Assembly (NCBI GenBank): GCA_019096065.1
Contig: JAGUCH010000001.1
Location: forward strand, 8,370,001-8,434,000
Length of the DNA stretch: 64,000 bases
Reading direction: 5' to 3'
Source of the DNA: Paracyclopina nana
Lineage: Eukaryota > Arthropoda > Copepoda > Cyclopoida > Cyclopettidae
Positions 1 to 11,545 of the stretch are shown here, piece by piece; within the stretch, counting starts at the first letter, position 1, and every line of letters starts with the position of its first letter. The notes beneath the pieces were generated by a model, which did no database searches, was not told the origin of the DNA, and was given only the letters and a program-made list of their open reading frames with translations. A program made the position numbers and the translations under genes.

Positions 1-640
1 AACTTGCGCATCGCGTTATGCTACAAGGTGACTGCTATGAAAACTCGAAATTCTTGACTTAGTCAAATTTCAGTCAAAATGTCAGTTGCAGCTGAAAGTT
101 TGAGTCAACTTGACTCAAAATGTGAGGCAAAGTCAAACTTATGACACTTTTTGATTTCGCAAATGCCAAAACTTGCGCATCCCGTTATGCTACTAGGTGA
201 CTGCTATGAAAACTCGAAATTCTTGACTTAGTCAAATTTCAGTCAAAATGTCAGTTGCAGCTGAAAGTTTGAGTCAACTTGACTCAAAATGTGAGGCAAA
301 GTCAAACTTATGACACTTTTTGATTTCGCAAATGCCAAAACTTGCGCATCGCGTTATGCTACTAGATGACTGCTATGAAAACTCGAAATTCTTGACCAAG
401 TCAATTTTGAGTCAAAATGTCAATTGCAGCTGAAAGTTTGAGTCAACTTGACCCAAAATATGAGGCAAAGTCAAACTTTTGATTAATTTTGAATTCGCAA
501 GAGAGAAAACTTGCGCATCACGCGGTATTTTAACTTAACTGCTAATAATGCTCTTAATTCTTGACCAAGTCAATTTTGAGTCAAAAGGTCAGTTGCAGCT
601 GACAGTTTGGGTCAACTTAACTCAAACTATAAGGCAATTG
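1..640. repeat. 169-bp tandem satellite, about 3.8 copies
   Basis: The motif AACTTGCGCA recurs at 1, 170, 339 and 508, an exact 169-bp period. The first three copies are nearly identical; the fourth diverges after about 520. Each unit is packed with GTCAA/TTGAC words and carries a perfect inverted pair, TTGAGTCAA-c-TTGACTCAA. No reading frame runs through it. The array starts at the window edge, so its true length is unknown. Confidence 0.93.
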
Positions 641-686
641 ATGTGCCTTTGGCCTTGCTGTTAAAAGTGGCTCTTAAAAGTCTTAT

Positions 687-829
687 TATGGAGTGGTTAA
701 AGCTATTCAAGTACCATTATGGAGTGGTCTAATAGCATGTCCCATCAGTGTATAATAAGATAGGAAAAGTCAGACTGAGTCCCATCAGTGTATAATAAGA
801 CCATAAGGTCCCATCAGTGTATAATAAGA
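687..829. repeat. Short direct repeats next to the satellites
   Basis: The 20-mer TCCCATCAGTGTATAATAAG occurs at 740, 780 and 809 with unequal spacers (40 and 29 bp). ATTATGGAGTGGT occurs twice just before (about 687 and 715). Related CATCAGTGCTACA words lie near 957 and 995 at the start of the next array. This looks like the decayed junction between two satellite arrays. Confidence 0.75.
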
Positions 830-999
830 ATAGAATGTCTCAGATTTTGATGAAACTTGGCAAAATGATAGATTTTAGGGTCTAGTTTCCGAAAAAAATT
901 ACCCCAGCTCCCCCTGACCACCAGGAGCTGAGAAATCGCCGAGTGGTCAATTTGTCCATCAGTGCTACATACCGTCCTTCCTTTAACCACTCGTCCTAT

Positions 1000-2330
1000 C
1001 AGTGCTACAGTGCGCACGAATATATGTTCTGGAGAGACTGCCACTGATATGCTATATTTGCTGCGACTCGATAATGAAAAAAGTCTCATGCTCGAAAAGT
1101 CCTCAATGGAATGTCCCTTTTTTGGTCTAGCTCAGCTCAGCTGGTGCCAAAGAGAATTTAGAAGGTGCAAACTTTCAGGTGTTGTGCACCTGTCATGATT
1201 CTGGATGTGCAAAACTGTTCTGGAGCAACTGCCACTGCTATGCTACATTAATGCGACTCGATAATGAGAAAGGTCTCGCACTCGAAAAGTCTTCGATGGA
1301 ATGTCCCTTTTTTGGTCTAGCTCAGCTCAGCTGGTGCCAAAGAGAATTCAGAAGGTGCAAACTTTCAGGTTTTGTGCACCTGTCATGATTCTGGATGTGC
1401 AAAACTGTTCTGGAGCAACTGCCACTGCTATGCTACATATGCTGCGACTTTATAATGAGAAAGATCTCGCGCTCGAAAAGTCCTCGATGGAATGTCCCTT
1501 TCTTGGTCTAGCTTAGCTCAGCTGGTGCCAAAGAGAATTCAGAAGGTGCAAACTTTCAGGTGTTGTGCACCTGTCATGATTCTGGATGTGCAAAACTGTT
1601 CTGGAGCAACTGCCACTGCTATGCTACATTAATGCGACTCAATAATGAGAAAGGTCTCGCGCTCGAAAAGTCCTCGATGGAATGTCCCTTTTTTGGTCTA
1701 GCTCAGCTCAGCTGGTGCCAAAGAGAATTCAGAAGGTGCAAACTTTCAGGTGTTGTGCACCTGTCATGATTCTGGATGTGCAAAACTGTTCTGGAGCAAC
1801 TGCCACTGCTATGCTACATATGCTGCGACTTTATAATGAGAAAGGTCTCGCACTCGAAAAGTCTTCGATGGAATGTCCCTTTTTTGGTCTAGCTCAGCTC
1901 AGCTGGTGCCAAAGAGAATTCAGAAGGTGCTAACTTTCAGGTGTTGTGCACCTGTCATGATTCTGGATGTGCAAAACTGTTCTGGAGCAACTGCCACTGC
2001 TATGCTACATTAATGCGACTCGATAATGAGAAAGGTCTTTCACTTGAAAAGTCTTCGATGGAATGTCCCTTTTTTGGTCTAGCTCAGCTCAGCTGGTGCC
2101 AAAGAGAATTCAGAAGGTGCAAACTTTTAGGTGTTGTACACCTGTCATGATTCTGGATGTGCAAAACTGTTCTGGAGCAACTGCCACTGCTATGCTACAT
2201 TTGCTGCTACTCGATAATGAAAAAGGTCTCGCGCTCGAAAAGTCCTCGATGGAATGTCCCTTTTTTGGTCTAGCTCAGGTCAGATGCTGCCAAAGTGAAT
2301 TTAGAAGGTGCAAACTTTCAGGTGACAGGT
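1000..2330. repeat. 190/191-bp tandem satellite with dimeric (381-bp) higher-order structure
   Basis: Seven monomers are visible, with the same landmark at 1179, 1369, 1560, 1750, 1941 and 2131. Spacings alternate 190, 191, 190, 191, 190. The alternation matches two monomer types: one reads ACATTAATGCGACTC, the other ACATATGCTGCGACTTT. The array is therefore a repeated dimer of 381 bp. The first and last monomers are more diverged, as expected at array edges. Short open frames inside are a by-product of the repeat and are not genes. Confidence 0.92.
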
Positions 2331-2862
2331 GTTGCATCATTCAGTACTTGTTGTTAAATCTAGAATGTTGCCAATTTAGTGCAGCTATGATGAGAAAAAG
2401 TCAGGTATGCAGGTTCATGTACAAGGTGAAAATCAGCCAGGGAGGGAACAATTGATCCATCATATTTCGCCCCCTAATGTACCACATGGTTTCATAGCAT
2501 AATATTCCCCCACGTCTTAGGCTGCCACACAAGTCATGACTTACACCGGCCGACTTCAAAAATTTGCTTGTATTTCCAATCCAATTTACTGCTGAGTTAG
2601 ACGCTTCCTCGAATACTAGCTAGGCATCCCAATTTAAAGTTTGAAGGAAGTCAGCTCATTTGTAACTTCTTACATGCCTTCTAGTTGCACAGCACTGTAG
2701 TTTCATTATCCCCCCTCACATCAGCTCGCTGTTTGTCATTCTTAGCTGTGGAACTCACTTGGGGCTCACATTGACTAAACTTCGAAGGCAAGCAAAAAGG
2801 TCCGGGAAAAGCCGGCCGGCATCAACACCGCGATTGCTTCTACAGTTGCTTGGAGGGGCGAC
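2331..2862. other. Intergenic, nothing recognised
   Basis: This stretch lies between the satellite and the EFHC-like gene. I see no frame with homology or clear splice structure. It should contain the promoter of the EFHC-like gene, but I cannot point to a TATA box or initiator. Confidence 0.5.
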
Positions 2863-5800
2863 ATGAAGTACTTTGTGGCCAACAATGACCTACCTGGCCC
2901 AAAACTTCGGGTAACCAACTTCTGCTCTCAGATATGCTCAGTCCATCAACTAAATTCTTCTTGCCAGGTATCTGACCGAAGAAGCTTTCATCGACCGCAA
3001 CACTTGCAAATTATTCGCGAATCTGTGGGCGATGTGGACGTTTCTAACGGGTTGAGAGTGGACGACGCCCCTGCGGTGGGGCAGGTGGCCGTTTTAACGC
3101 AAAAGTCAAATGGCATTGGCGGAGACCGGTTAAACTATGTGCCTCGAGACACTTGGGACTGTCGGAAATCCACTGAGGAGAGATTGGGCTGGTCTCAGCA
3201 TTCCTTGCATCCTTTGTCCATTCGGGAAGTTGTGTCGGGTCGGGATGCTGTTGGGTTGCCCAAATGGGTTCGTTTGGAGAAGCAAGTAAGAAAACTTTTA
3301 TTTTAGCTGATTAATTGATACATTTGGTGACTCCGAAGCGTGAACAAGTTGCAGGCAATTTTCCTCATCTTTCCGTTTCTAATTACAATGATCATTGGAA
3401 GGGCATCAAAAGCCATAAAATTAACCAGAAGAAATACCCAATGTGAGGTCGGTATCAATAATGCTACGAATAGAGTCGCTGCAATGATCACTGCAATTAG
3501 CCTCCACACGTTAATTGAAAAAGAGACGTTGTTTGAGCTCTTCACACAGTCAGCCATGAATTGGTGAATAGAGTAGCTTTTTTGAGACAATAGAGCGCTA
3601 TCAATAATGATTCTTATTTGCAAAATGGCTGCTACCACCATATTTGCTAGCAAAAGCCCAACTAGGAAACCAGACATACCACGGGCATTCTCATTCGAAC
3701 CGTTCACCAGCAAAAGGTACGGTGATGACTTCCAAACATTTTCTGTGGCAACATCAGCCAATACAAAAATTGAGCTTGCAGCAGCTTCAATCAATCTAAA
3801 GGCAAGCAATGCTTCGGTCTCATCGATGTCTTGAACATGTCGGCCGTGATAGATGAGCAGGTAACGAGAAGTTGAAAATAGGAGCAGAGATACCAAAGTG
3901 TGGTAAATTGCGGCTTTTCCTGCAATAACTACAAATGTGGCTTCCAGGTGACCCAAAGCTCCGAAACGCATCTCGAGGTACGAATAGAGCTGAAGCAGCA
4001 CATGTGCAAAGCAGGCACTGGCCAAAAGATCTACGAGTACCTTGTCGAGAAAAGTCTGGAGTCCGTGAGCCTTTCCGTTGATGTACTTGAATATGACGAA
4101 GCTAGCGAAAAATCCGATCACGAGCTCAACTAAATTGGTAGAAATTATTATTCCAGCTGTTTTATCAATCACCATTTTGAAACTGATGATTGTGTCACCA
4201 GTGAGCTCAATCTTAACCCCTCTTATTAGGAGCTTAGTCGCTGCATGCCAATGTACGTAGGATTAGCATGAAGGCTTGGTACGAATCATGGTTTTTGATA
4301 GTTGGTTGCCTAACAAGGTTAAATTTGTTCACTTACAGTATTAAAAGGCAGCTAGGTTATTTGTGACATTCTACGTTTGAGTACGTATTTTGGAAAAATA
4401 AATAATGCTAAGCAACTTTCTAAAAGGCTATCAGGAGCTAGGCCTAATGTTAGATAAGCTTGAGATTATGGCTGTGGTTATTTTTGTAGATTCTGAAGTT
4501 CAACTCCTACTTTTTGGAGGACGTCATCGCTGAACGCGTTGAGCAACAGAGAATAAGAAAATGTCACATTTTTTACTACCTCGAAGATGACAGCATCATG
4601 GTGGTTGAGCCCGCTGTTGTCAATGCTGGCATCCCGCAAGGGACCCTGGTGCGGAGGCACAGGATTCCATTTCAGACATTGCCTGAAGACAATATGGCCC
4701 CCGACGAGCTTCCAAGGCCACCTCCGAGAATTGCAAAGGAGAACCACATCACTTTTTGGGACTTGAACCGCTCGCAAGATGTAATTATCTACGGATTCAG
4801 GCATAGGATCACCGATTGTGATCAGTTCACCCTTGACTACCTGACAGCCCAAGGAATGCAGGTAAATCCTCCTGAACCGGAGCCGGAGAACCCGTTCGAG
4901 GACTACAGAGCTAAGGTACTGAGAATTGAAAGGTTGCGAGTATTGCTTTCTAAACGTTCCTCATTTGCTCAGATCGATGCCACTCTCCCCAGAAGGCCTT
5001 ATAAAAGGCCCCAAACTCCAAGAAGTTTTGGTCCCAAGGAAGGCAAAGTGTTGCGATTTTTTGGCAAGTGGGAGGACCATGTTGGCCTCATGAAAGAGGT
5101 ACGCAATCTGGTGATCAGATTTCACCTGGAAGATGACACCGTTGAAGTGGGCGAGATTCATGATGTCAATTCCGGAAGATACAAAGCTCCTCTTTTCCTC
5201 AAGAGATGTAAATTACCCAAGGTATAGAACCCTCAAAAAGGTTAACATGGCTATTATTTTCGGTCCTTTTTAGAGAATTGACGCCTTGGTCACGTTACCT
5301 GGGATGACGGCTGACCACACTCTGCTGAACGTGGTGAGGTCTCAAGGACCTGGAAAGTCCATTGACGCCATTTTAATCGACAACCTTGAAACGAAACCAG
5401 GATCAGTGATAGCAGCTTGTGGGGCTGCCTCGGATGCCACCAATTTTTTTTCAGAGCATGACTTTGATATAGGTAGCCATGTTTCAATAGCTGGCAGAAA
5501 TGTGTTGCTTCACGATTGTGACGAGTTCACGAGGTCATACTTTCGAAGAGTGCACAACAAAGGTACAGCATTTATAAGCTGATCGAGATTGCTGTTGCGA
5601 TGATATCTCATTTTTTGTCAAGTTTTGGAGCCTCTTGCTTTGGGACAGGAGGTGCAGAAGAAGAGGGAGAAAGAAATCCCTCCCTACACTGGCTTTGGCA
5701 CTGAGCCTGATTCTCTGACCAGCTGCCAAGGACTGGAGCCCAGGGCGCCGCAAAGAGACTTTTTCAAATTCATTCACAAGGACCGGGACGGGTTTGACAG

Positions 5801-7071
5801 CCACGTCTTGAGGTTTTCAGCCAGACTGTTGATTGATGGTAAAGTGGATGTGAAAAGAAAGTTTGTCATCTCCTATTTCCTCTCAGATGACACGATTTTA
5901 GTGACCCTTGTACCTGACCAAAATTCTGGTAATGCATATTTAGTGAAGGTGTAGAAGCTAGGATTATATAAAATTAATTTTGTAGGCATGGTGGCTGGGC
6001 GATTTTTGAAGCGTGGCAAAATCAAGAAGCCTCCGGAATTGCAGAGTGAAGATATGAGGCTCGATTCTTTGTTTTACTCGCCACAAGACTTGTACGTCGG
6101 AGCCATTGTTGAATTTAACAAGCATACATTTTTGCTCACCTCAGCTGATGAATATGTATTTTCCTACATGGAGAGGCCATCAGAAGTGGAGAATGTAATA
6201 AGCTCTTCCTCTCAATTCGGCCAGACGTGTTTCAACTCATTCTTGGCGTTTTTCAGTTTCCCCAATCTAACCTGAGATTTATCGTTGACGAAGTTGTCAA
6301 TTGTGTGCTTGAAAATGGAGGCGTGAAACCCATGATGGCCCAATTTCTGGCTCATGACGAGCACGACACTGGGTATATCATTGAGCCCAAATTTCGTGAA
6401 ATTTTGCACAACATTGTTGGCTACAACTTGAGTGAGCATCAAATCATCACCATTGTGCGTGCCTTCCAATCAAAGGATCACTTCACCCCATCACTGCCGA
6501 CTGAAAAGCTGTACTCGTTGCTTCAAGCAGAGCTCAAGAGAATCAACTTTTTGTTTTTCGACCAACTCTACATGAATTTGCGGGAAAAAGATGTCGAGAG
6601 TAGGGGCAAGCTGCCCAAAGAAGTCATCCGGATTACTCTGGTTTCTGGATGTGGAGCTGCCAAGTCTCAATTGCGGTTGCACAACGTGAACCACATCATT
6701 GAGATGCTTTTCAAAAGGTAAAAATGCTTCATAAACAGCTTCAATTTTAAAACAATCCCTTTGGAGTAGCTACAAGGAGGAAGAACTGGATTACCAGCAA
6801 GTTGTGCTTCAGATGAACTGGGTTCAAAATCCGGCGAGGCCAGTACCTCCTACAATTGTTAAGGTAATCAAAAATTAAAAACGACTTTTAAATTCCTTGT
6901 TATATACAATTCTTGAACTTTTAGGCTAATTTTGACGATGCGGACCGTCAAAAGGATTTCGTACCCGTGAACTATCGAGGGTTCGTTGAGCTCCTCGAGG
7001 AGAAAATGGCTCCCAATCCGTCCAGATACATACCCATTGAGGAGGAATTTATGAAAGACCGCAGTCGTTGA
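2863..7071 (+). CDS. EFHC1/EFHC2-like protein with three DM10 domains (axonemal microtubule protein)
   Basis: Ten exons fit in phase: 2863-2910, 2968-3285, 4490-4915, 4973-5221, 5274-5562, 5623-5928, 5986-6194, 6257-6717, 6770-6863 and 6925-7071, giving about 848 residues. The N-terminus has the family's FHRxQ...GIGGDRL stretch. Three DM10 domains follow, each with the typical YYLEDD / FHLEDD / YFLSDD core and a D-C-D-x-F-T or DEYV end. The C-terminus is an EFHC2-type EF-hand-like region with poorly kept calcium loops. Human EFHC2 is 749 residues, so this protein is somewhat longer. The family binds inside doublet microtubules of cilia and flagella. All introns are 52-62 nt except intron 2 (1.2 kb), which holds a reverse-strand gene. 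The start codon is the first ATG in frame with the conserved N-terminus; an upstream exon is not excluded. An AATAAA lies near 7295. Confidence 0.93.
3303..4175 (-). CDS. Intronless seven-transmembrane protein, orphan GPCR-like, nested in an intron
   Basis: One uninterrupted frame of 290 residues lies on the opposite strand, wholly inside intron 2 of the EFHC-like gene. Seven hydrophobic segments are visible, at about residues 11-30, 44-66, 82-108, 121-145, 168-190, 226-245 and 248-268. The third ends in TSRYLLIYHG, which sits where GPCRs carry DRY. The last is followed by a basic RNGKMRK stretch resembling a cytoplasmic helix 8. There is no signal peptide. I recognise no named family; it could be a fast-evolving orphan or chemosensory GPCR. 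The ATG at 4175 is the first in frame after an upstream stop. Its 3' end lies only 17 bp from the host exon. Confidence 0.72.
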   Translation of the reverse strand: MVIDKTAGIIISTNLVELVIGFFASFVIFKYINGKAHGLQTFLDKVLVDLLASACFAHVLLQLYSYLEMRFGALGHLEATFVVIAGKAAIYHTLVSLLLFSTSRYLLIYHGRHVQDIDETEALLAFRLIEAAASSIFVLADVATENVWKSSPYLLLVNGSNENARGMSGFLVGLLLANMVVAAILQIRIIIDSALLSQKSYSIHQFMADCVKSSNNVSFSINVWRLIAVIIAATLFVALLIPTSHWVFLLVNFMAFDALPMIIVIRNGKMRKIACNLFTLRSHQMYQLIS

Positions 7072-7311
7072 AAGAAACATGCCATTTTACGTGTATTTAT
7101 GCCAATGTGCAACGACGACATATACCGCGCAAGAAAAAGCCTGCACGCACGAGCTTTTCTTAGTAGTGAGACAATATCACTGTAATGAGTACTATAGCGA
7201 TACACATCCATTTGTTGCTTCCCTTTTCCCTGGTGGAAATACCACTTCCAAAAAGTGGGTACTGACTTTTGTCTGCATCCCAGGTGTTTTCTGCAATAAA
7301 ACGCAATAGCT

Positions 7312-10300
7312 TCAATGAGACCAGCAAATGAAGAAAGAATTGTAAGAAATGATGGATAGAACATAAAGGGCTGTATATACAGTTACGTAAACTAACCAAG
7401 GAAATGCGAATTTTTAAGATATACCAATATTCTTATAGAAAGAATGCTTATAACCTGGAACTTTTGTCGTAGGCGGAAAAGGGTTATAGGATAGGTCTCC
7501 GTTTCTCTGCAATACATGGCTTCCCTTCTGCTTCATCTGCTTTTCGCCTGAATTTGCGTTAAACTGCCCAAAACTTGTCTCTGGATTTGGGTGAGCTGTT
7601 GTTGTACTTGGCCGAGCTGTACTGGCAACAAAGCGTTCTAAGGAAACTTCTATGTACAAAAGAAGAGAGGAATAGATGAGCCGAAATTACCGGATAGTTT
7701 GATGCTCCCGTCGGATTCACCAAGAGGGTTTTTGGCAACGCAATAGTAGGAACCAAAGTCGTGAGGATTGACGTCAAATATGGTCAGTGTGACTTGAGTG
7801 ACGAACTTCTTGACTTCTTTATGCACCTTGTACTTCCCACCTATGAAAATGACATGACCATCAAATGTGTGCATTTTAGATTTTTGGAAATTTCTGTTGA
7901 ACTGGGGCAGATGATTAGCAACCTGGACTGATGGCTGATCCGTTTTGCCTCTTCCAAAAGTGGATGGCTGGCGGAAAGGATTCAGTGTTGCACTGAAGTG
8001 ACACGTTGTGGCCCAAAATGGCAAACTCTAGCTGGTTTTGCACCCAAATCATGGGGGCAACTGTAAGAGAAAAGGGCAAATAATTTTCCCCCTCACTAAA
8101 GTCGAAGCGTAGCGTATACGTGCGAGACGTGAATTCTAATGGCCATTTTTGTAAATGAAAGTTGCCATAAAGCTTACACTGAACTCGTAGAACGATCCTT
8201 TTACTGATCGATGGCGGGACTCCGTTGCTGGCTATGCACAAATATTCGCCCGCGTGTGCCCTAGAGGCTGAGTTGAATATGAGCGAATTGCCATCCACAG
8301 TGGACATCAGGCCACCGTTGTAGCGAATCAGTTCCCCGTCCTCGCGTTTCCACATGATTTTGGGCCTTGGCGAGCCCCTCGCGTCACAGGTGAGATTTAC
8401 GGGGCTGCCCTCTTTCACGGTGTTATCCGCTGAGGTGCGAGCATCAATTATAGATGGCGGCACTGCAATGACGCATCGTATTACCCTACCAGGGATGATT
8501 CACACCAATAAGGAACTGAGTATACCAACAACTTCTAGAAAGGCCCGCTCGCTTCTCATGGGATCCGTGTTGACTTGGCACATGTACCACCCGCGGTCGG
8601 ACTCCTGCACATTGTTGATGTGCAGCCTCCACACTTTGTGATCGTGGTGCGACAAGGATATGCGCTGATTTCGCGTGATGATGTTGTGGTGGATGGTCAA
8701 AATGGTCTGAGTATCCACCCTCACCCAAGCCACCTTGTAATTGCCCAGATCTTTGACCTTGCACGTTAATTTTGCTTCCCTGCCAGCCGTCACTGTCTGG
8801 TTATTGACTTCTGCCATAAATCGTGGCATGGGGAATCCATCATCCACGGAGTCATCTAAAAGCGGGGATTGTGAAGGCAGTCACTTTGAAGAAAACCCAT
8901 GGGAAACTTACCCACAAAATTGCTTTTTTGTACATTGATACTCCCAGTCCCCAATTCTTGCAATGCAGAACCTGAAAGAAGCACAAGTGCCGGTTAGGCA
9001 CCGTTTATGGGGAAACCGCGTGGACAAAAGGAGCAAGCTGCCATATTGTTATTCCCATACATAAAGTTTTCTCATTCCAGCTGGTGCTGATAAAGTTTCT
9101 TGTATGGTGATGAATCTCTTCATTCTTTCCCAATAGTCCGTCAATTCGCATCAATCACGCTACCATTGTGAATTTTTCTTCGCAGCCGCCGCAGAATGGA
9201 GAAAATCTCGATAATTTCATAATAACGCATATGCTATGCAGGATTTGGCCATGAAAGCTCAAAATCTTTTAGAGTCAAGATAGCATGGGAAAACGCAGCA
9301 TTTTATGTTTGGCCTGAGATGAAAATAATTTGTAATTCAGGACCAATAATCCCGCCGCCCTGAAACGAGGTGCGAGCTGCATGGAAGTGGGACACAATTG
9401 CCGTGGGGCAATTGTACTAACTTTTCTTGTAGCATTCCATGGCAGCTGCAGTTTGTCCTTCTCATCATTGATGGCGTTGGCCTCGAGGCTCCAGCCTCAT
9501 TAAGAGCTGAGCAACTTGATGGCTGAGCATTTATCCTAATTCAGCCAGCTTTTTTTCCCAGACAACACTTTGTGCAGCAAGGATTGAGCCACTTTTTTGT
9601 GTGGAGTTCTGTGAATTTCTATGAATTTTCATTCGTTGATCAACTGTATTGAGCTTTTGGGGTTGGCCTCTCACCATGTTTGTATTGGTGATAAAAGGTG
9701 TTATCCCAAGGGACTGCAGTTTTGCCAACTGCTCATCTGTATCAACAAGTTTTGACGCGTAATTATCTGCTTTTGTGCTCATACCACCTACCTAATCCCT
9801 TTTGGCCTTTTGGCTAAATTGCTCTTTCTTTCTGTATATACTACTCCTTCTTACCTTTAACTCCTTAATGGAGGTTTTTAACTGCTTTCCCAGCAGGAGC
9901 TTAATTCTAGAGATTCCATTTCACTCTTGGAGCAGAGTTAATATTATTCGCTTTAAAGCTCCTTCAAAAGTGCATCATCATAAGTTGAAGAATGCGAAAA
10001 GTATTCAGGGCCAAAAATGTCTTTGATTAATGGAAAGCCTCTCTCTTGACTTTGTTGTTGTCGAGATTTGAAAGAGGTCCCTTGGGAACAACTTAGAGAG
10101 TGAAAATATGTACGAGCCTACTTCACTAATGGCTGACAACACCAAAAATGCTGGAATTGAATAAAAAAGCGCTCCCCTTTCATCCTGCTATCTGCTATTT
10201 TGGCAATCAGGGAGGGAAAATCAAATTCCATGCAAAAAAAGAGAAGCCAGGTCCAAATTGGCTTTCAGAGGCTGAGACAATCAGTCTTGATTATAGACCA

Positions 10301-10410
10301 ATTTTTGTGTGAGTGTGTGTGAAAGAACAATACTTCTGTTGCTTACATTCCGAAATGTATCCAAGGATGACGATTGCTCCCAGAAAGGCTGTAGTGGTGG
10401 ATTTTGACAT
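7312..10410 (-). CDS. DIP/lachesin-like protein 1, three Ig domains (Dpr-interacting protein family)
   Basis: Eight exons fit: 10347-10410, 8912-8971, 8526-8855, 8178-8462, 7923-8060, 7691-7840, 7455-7649 and 7312-7370, totalling about 426 residues. Every intron is in phase 1, the classic pattern of Ig genes. Exon 1 is a signal peptide (MSKSTTTAFLGAIVILGYIS). Ig1 has KVAWVRVDTQTILTIHHNII and DRGWYMCQVNTDPM, hallmarks of DIPs. Ig2 (KRED.., GEYLCIASNGVPPSISKR) and Ig3 (MIWVQNQL..SLQC..SYYCVAKNPLGESDG) follow. A Thr/Pro-rich stalk and a short hydrophobic tail ending SFFICWSH suggest a GPI anchor, but this last exon is the weakest part. DIPs are neuronal surface proteins that pair with Dpr partners in synaptic wiring. 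Intron 1 is 1.4 kb. If the splice at 7455 is not used, the frame stops at 7414. Confidence 0.88.
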
Positions 10411-11545
10411 TCTTTTTGCTGCTGAGTTTTGGGCCAGAAAACCTGCAATAACAAAGTTGTGTCATCTGTTGCTAACCATAAAGCTGTCACGACAAAAATT
10501 GGAGCGTGAAAGCATCTTCCAGGTTACCATCAAAAATTATTTATCGTTTCTAACGATTCAAACGACTATTTCATCCTATACATATTTTGGGTGTTCACCT
10601 AAGCCTCGTTTTCTTAAAATCTTACGGCATCCTTAAATGAAATTCTAGTTTTCGAACGCTAATTATTCCAACAATAATGGCTAGTTTTTTAAGTATCTTT
10701 TAGAAAGAATGAGAATGTGCAACGTTGGATATAAGAGAAGGAAAAATAAATGTTTTTTACCACCAAACAGATTTACGACATGTCCACTTCCGCTGGTTGG
10801 AATCCCTTGACCAAAAAGTGTGTGCAAAATGACAAATAGCTCCCTGTTGGTCTTTCTTTTTTCTTCTGTAATGTCAAGCTCACATGATCCTCTAGTAATA
10901 GGAGCCTTAAAAGTTACGGACCAAATGAGGGAATGTGAGAATTGGCGCATTCAGGATTGAATCCTCCAAACCGGGAACTGAGCGGCGAACTACCGTTATA
11001 CTACGCTTTATTACCTTACGCGCGGGCTTTCCCCCCAGAAGCTAGAAAGCACGCACAGTACTACATGGAATGGTAATAAAACTGGCTCCAACACATTACC
11101 ACTAATTATTTAATTTGTCTTGGAAAGGAGACTTTTCAAAATGGAGTTTTAGAACTTTCATAGATAAACTCAGCTAAATAAAGTCAATAATATTTTTTAG
11201 TTTGCCTGAAGTAGAGACAGCAGCTGCAAACATGATTGGATCAGTGATTTGCACCATATCTAAGCACGGTATTCCTAGCAATATTTTGCAACTCTATCAC
11301 ATATTTAGGCTAAAGGGAAATGAATGATTAAGTAAGTAAGGTCAACCCTGTTTGACATTTGAGTGCCACCCTCTTATCAGATCATGACATATTATGACTA
11401 CCATGTGTGTGCACTCACATTCCGGAAATTGGTGGGCCAAATTCACCTGCTTTCACTTTATTATTCAAGTTGCCTAGGAAGACATGTTTGCACTTTGTTT
11501 AAAAAAACGCTGATTCACTTGTAGCTTTAATTGGTCAGTTTAATT
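10411..11545. other. Intergenic between two minus-strand genes
   Basis: This holds the upstream region of DIP-like gene 1 and the 3' flank of the TM-SH3 gene. A minus-strand AATAAA (TTTATT at 11457 on the plus strand) lies about 85 bp beyond the TM-SH3 stop. A minus-strand open frame at 10681-10950 has no recognisable domain and I leave it uncalled. Confidence 0.5.

Noticed and set aside
1-2330. Repeats and spacers that might suggest a CRISPR-like array
   Set aside because: Units are 169 and 190 bp with no unique spacers, the genome is animal, and no cas genes are present.
1179-2455. Several overlapping open frames of 69-130 codons with near-identical peptides
   Set aside because: They are read-throughs of the 190/191-bp satellite; the period is not a multiple of three and the frame breaks in each copy.
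9531-9782. 83-codon minus-strand frame inside DIP-like gene 1 intron 1
   Set aside because: No domain and no phase-compatible splice sites; probably chance.
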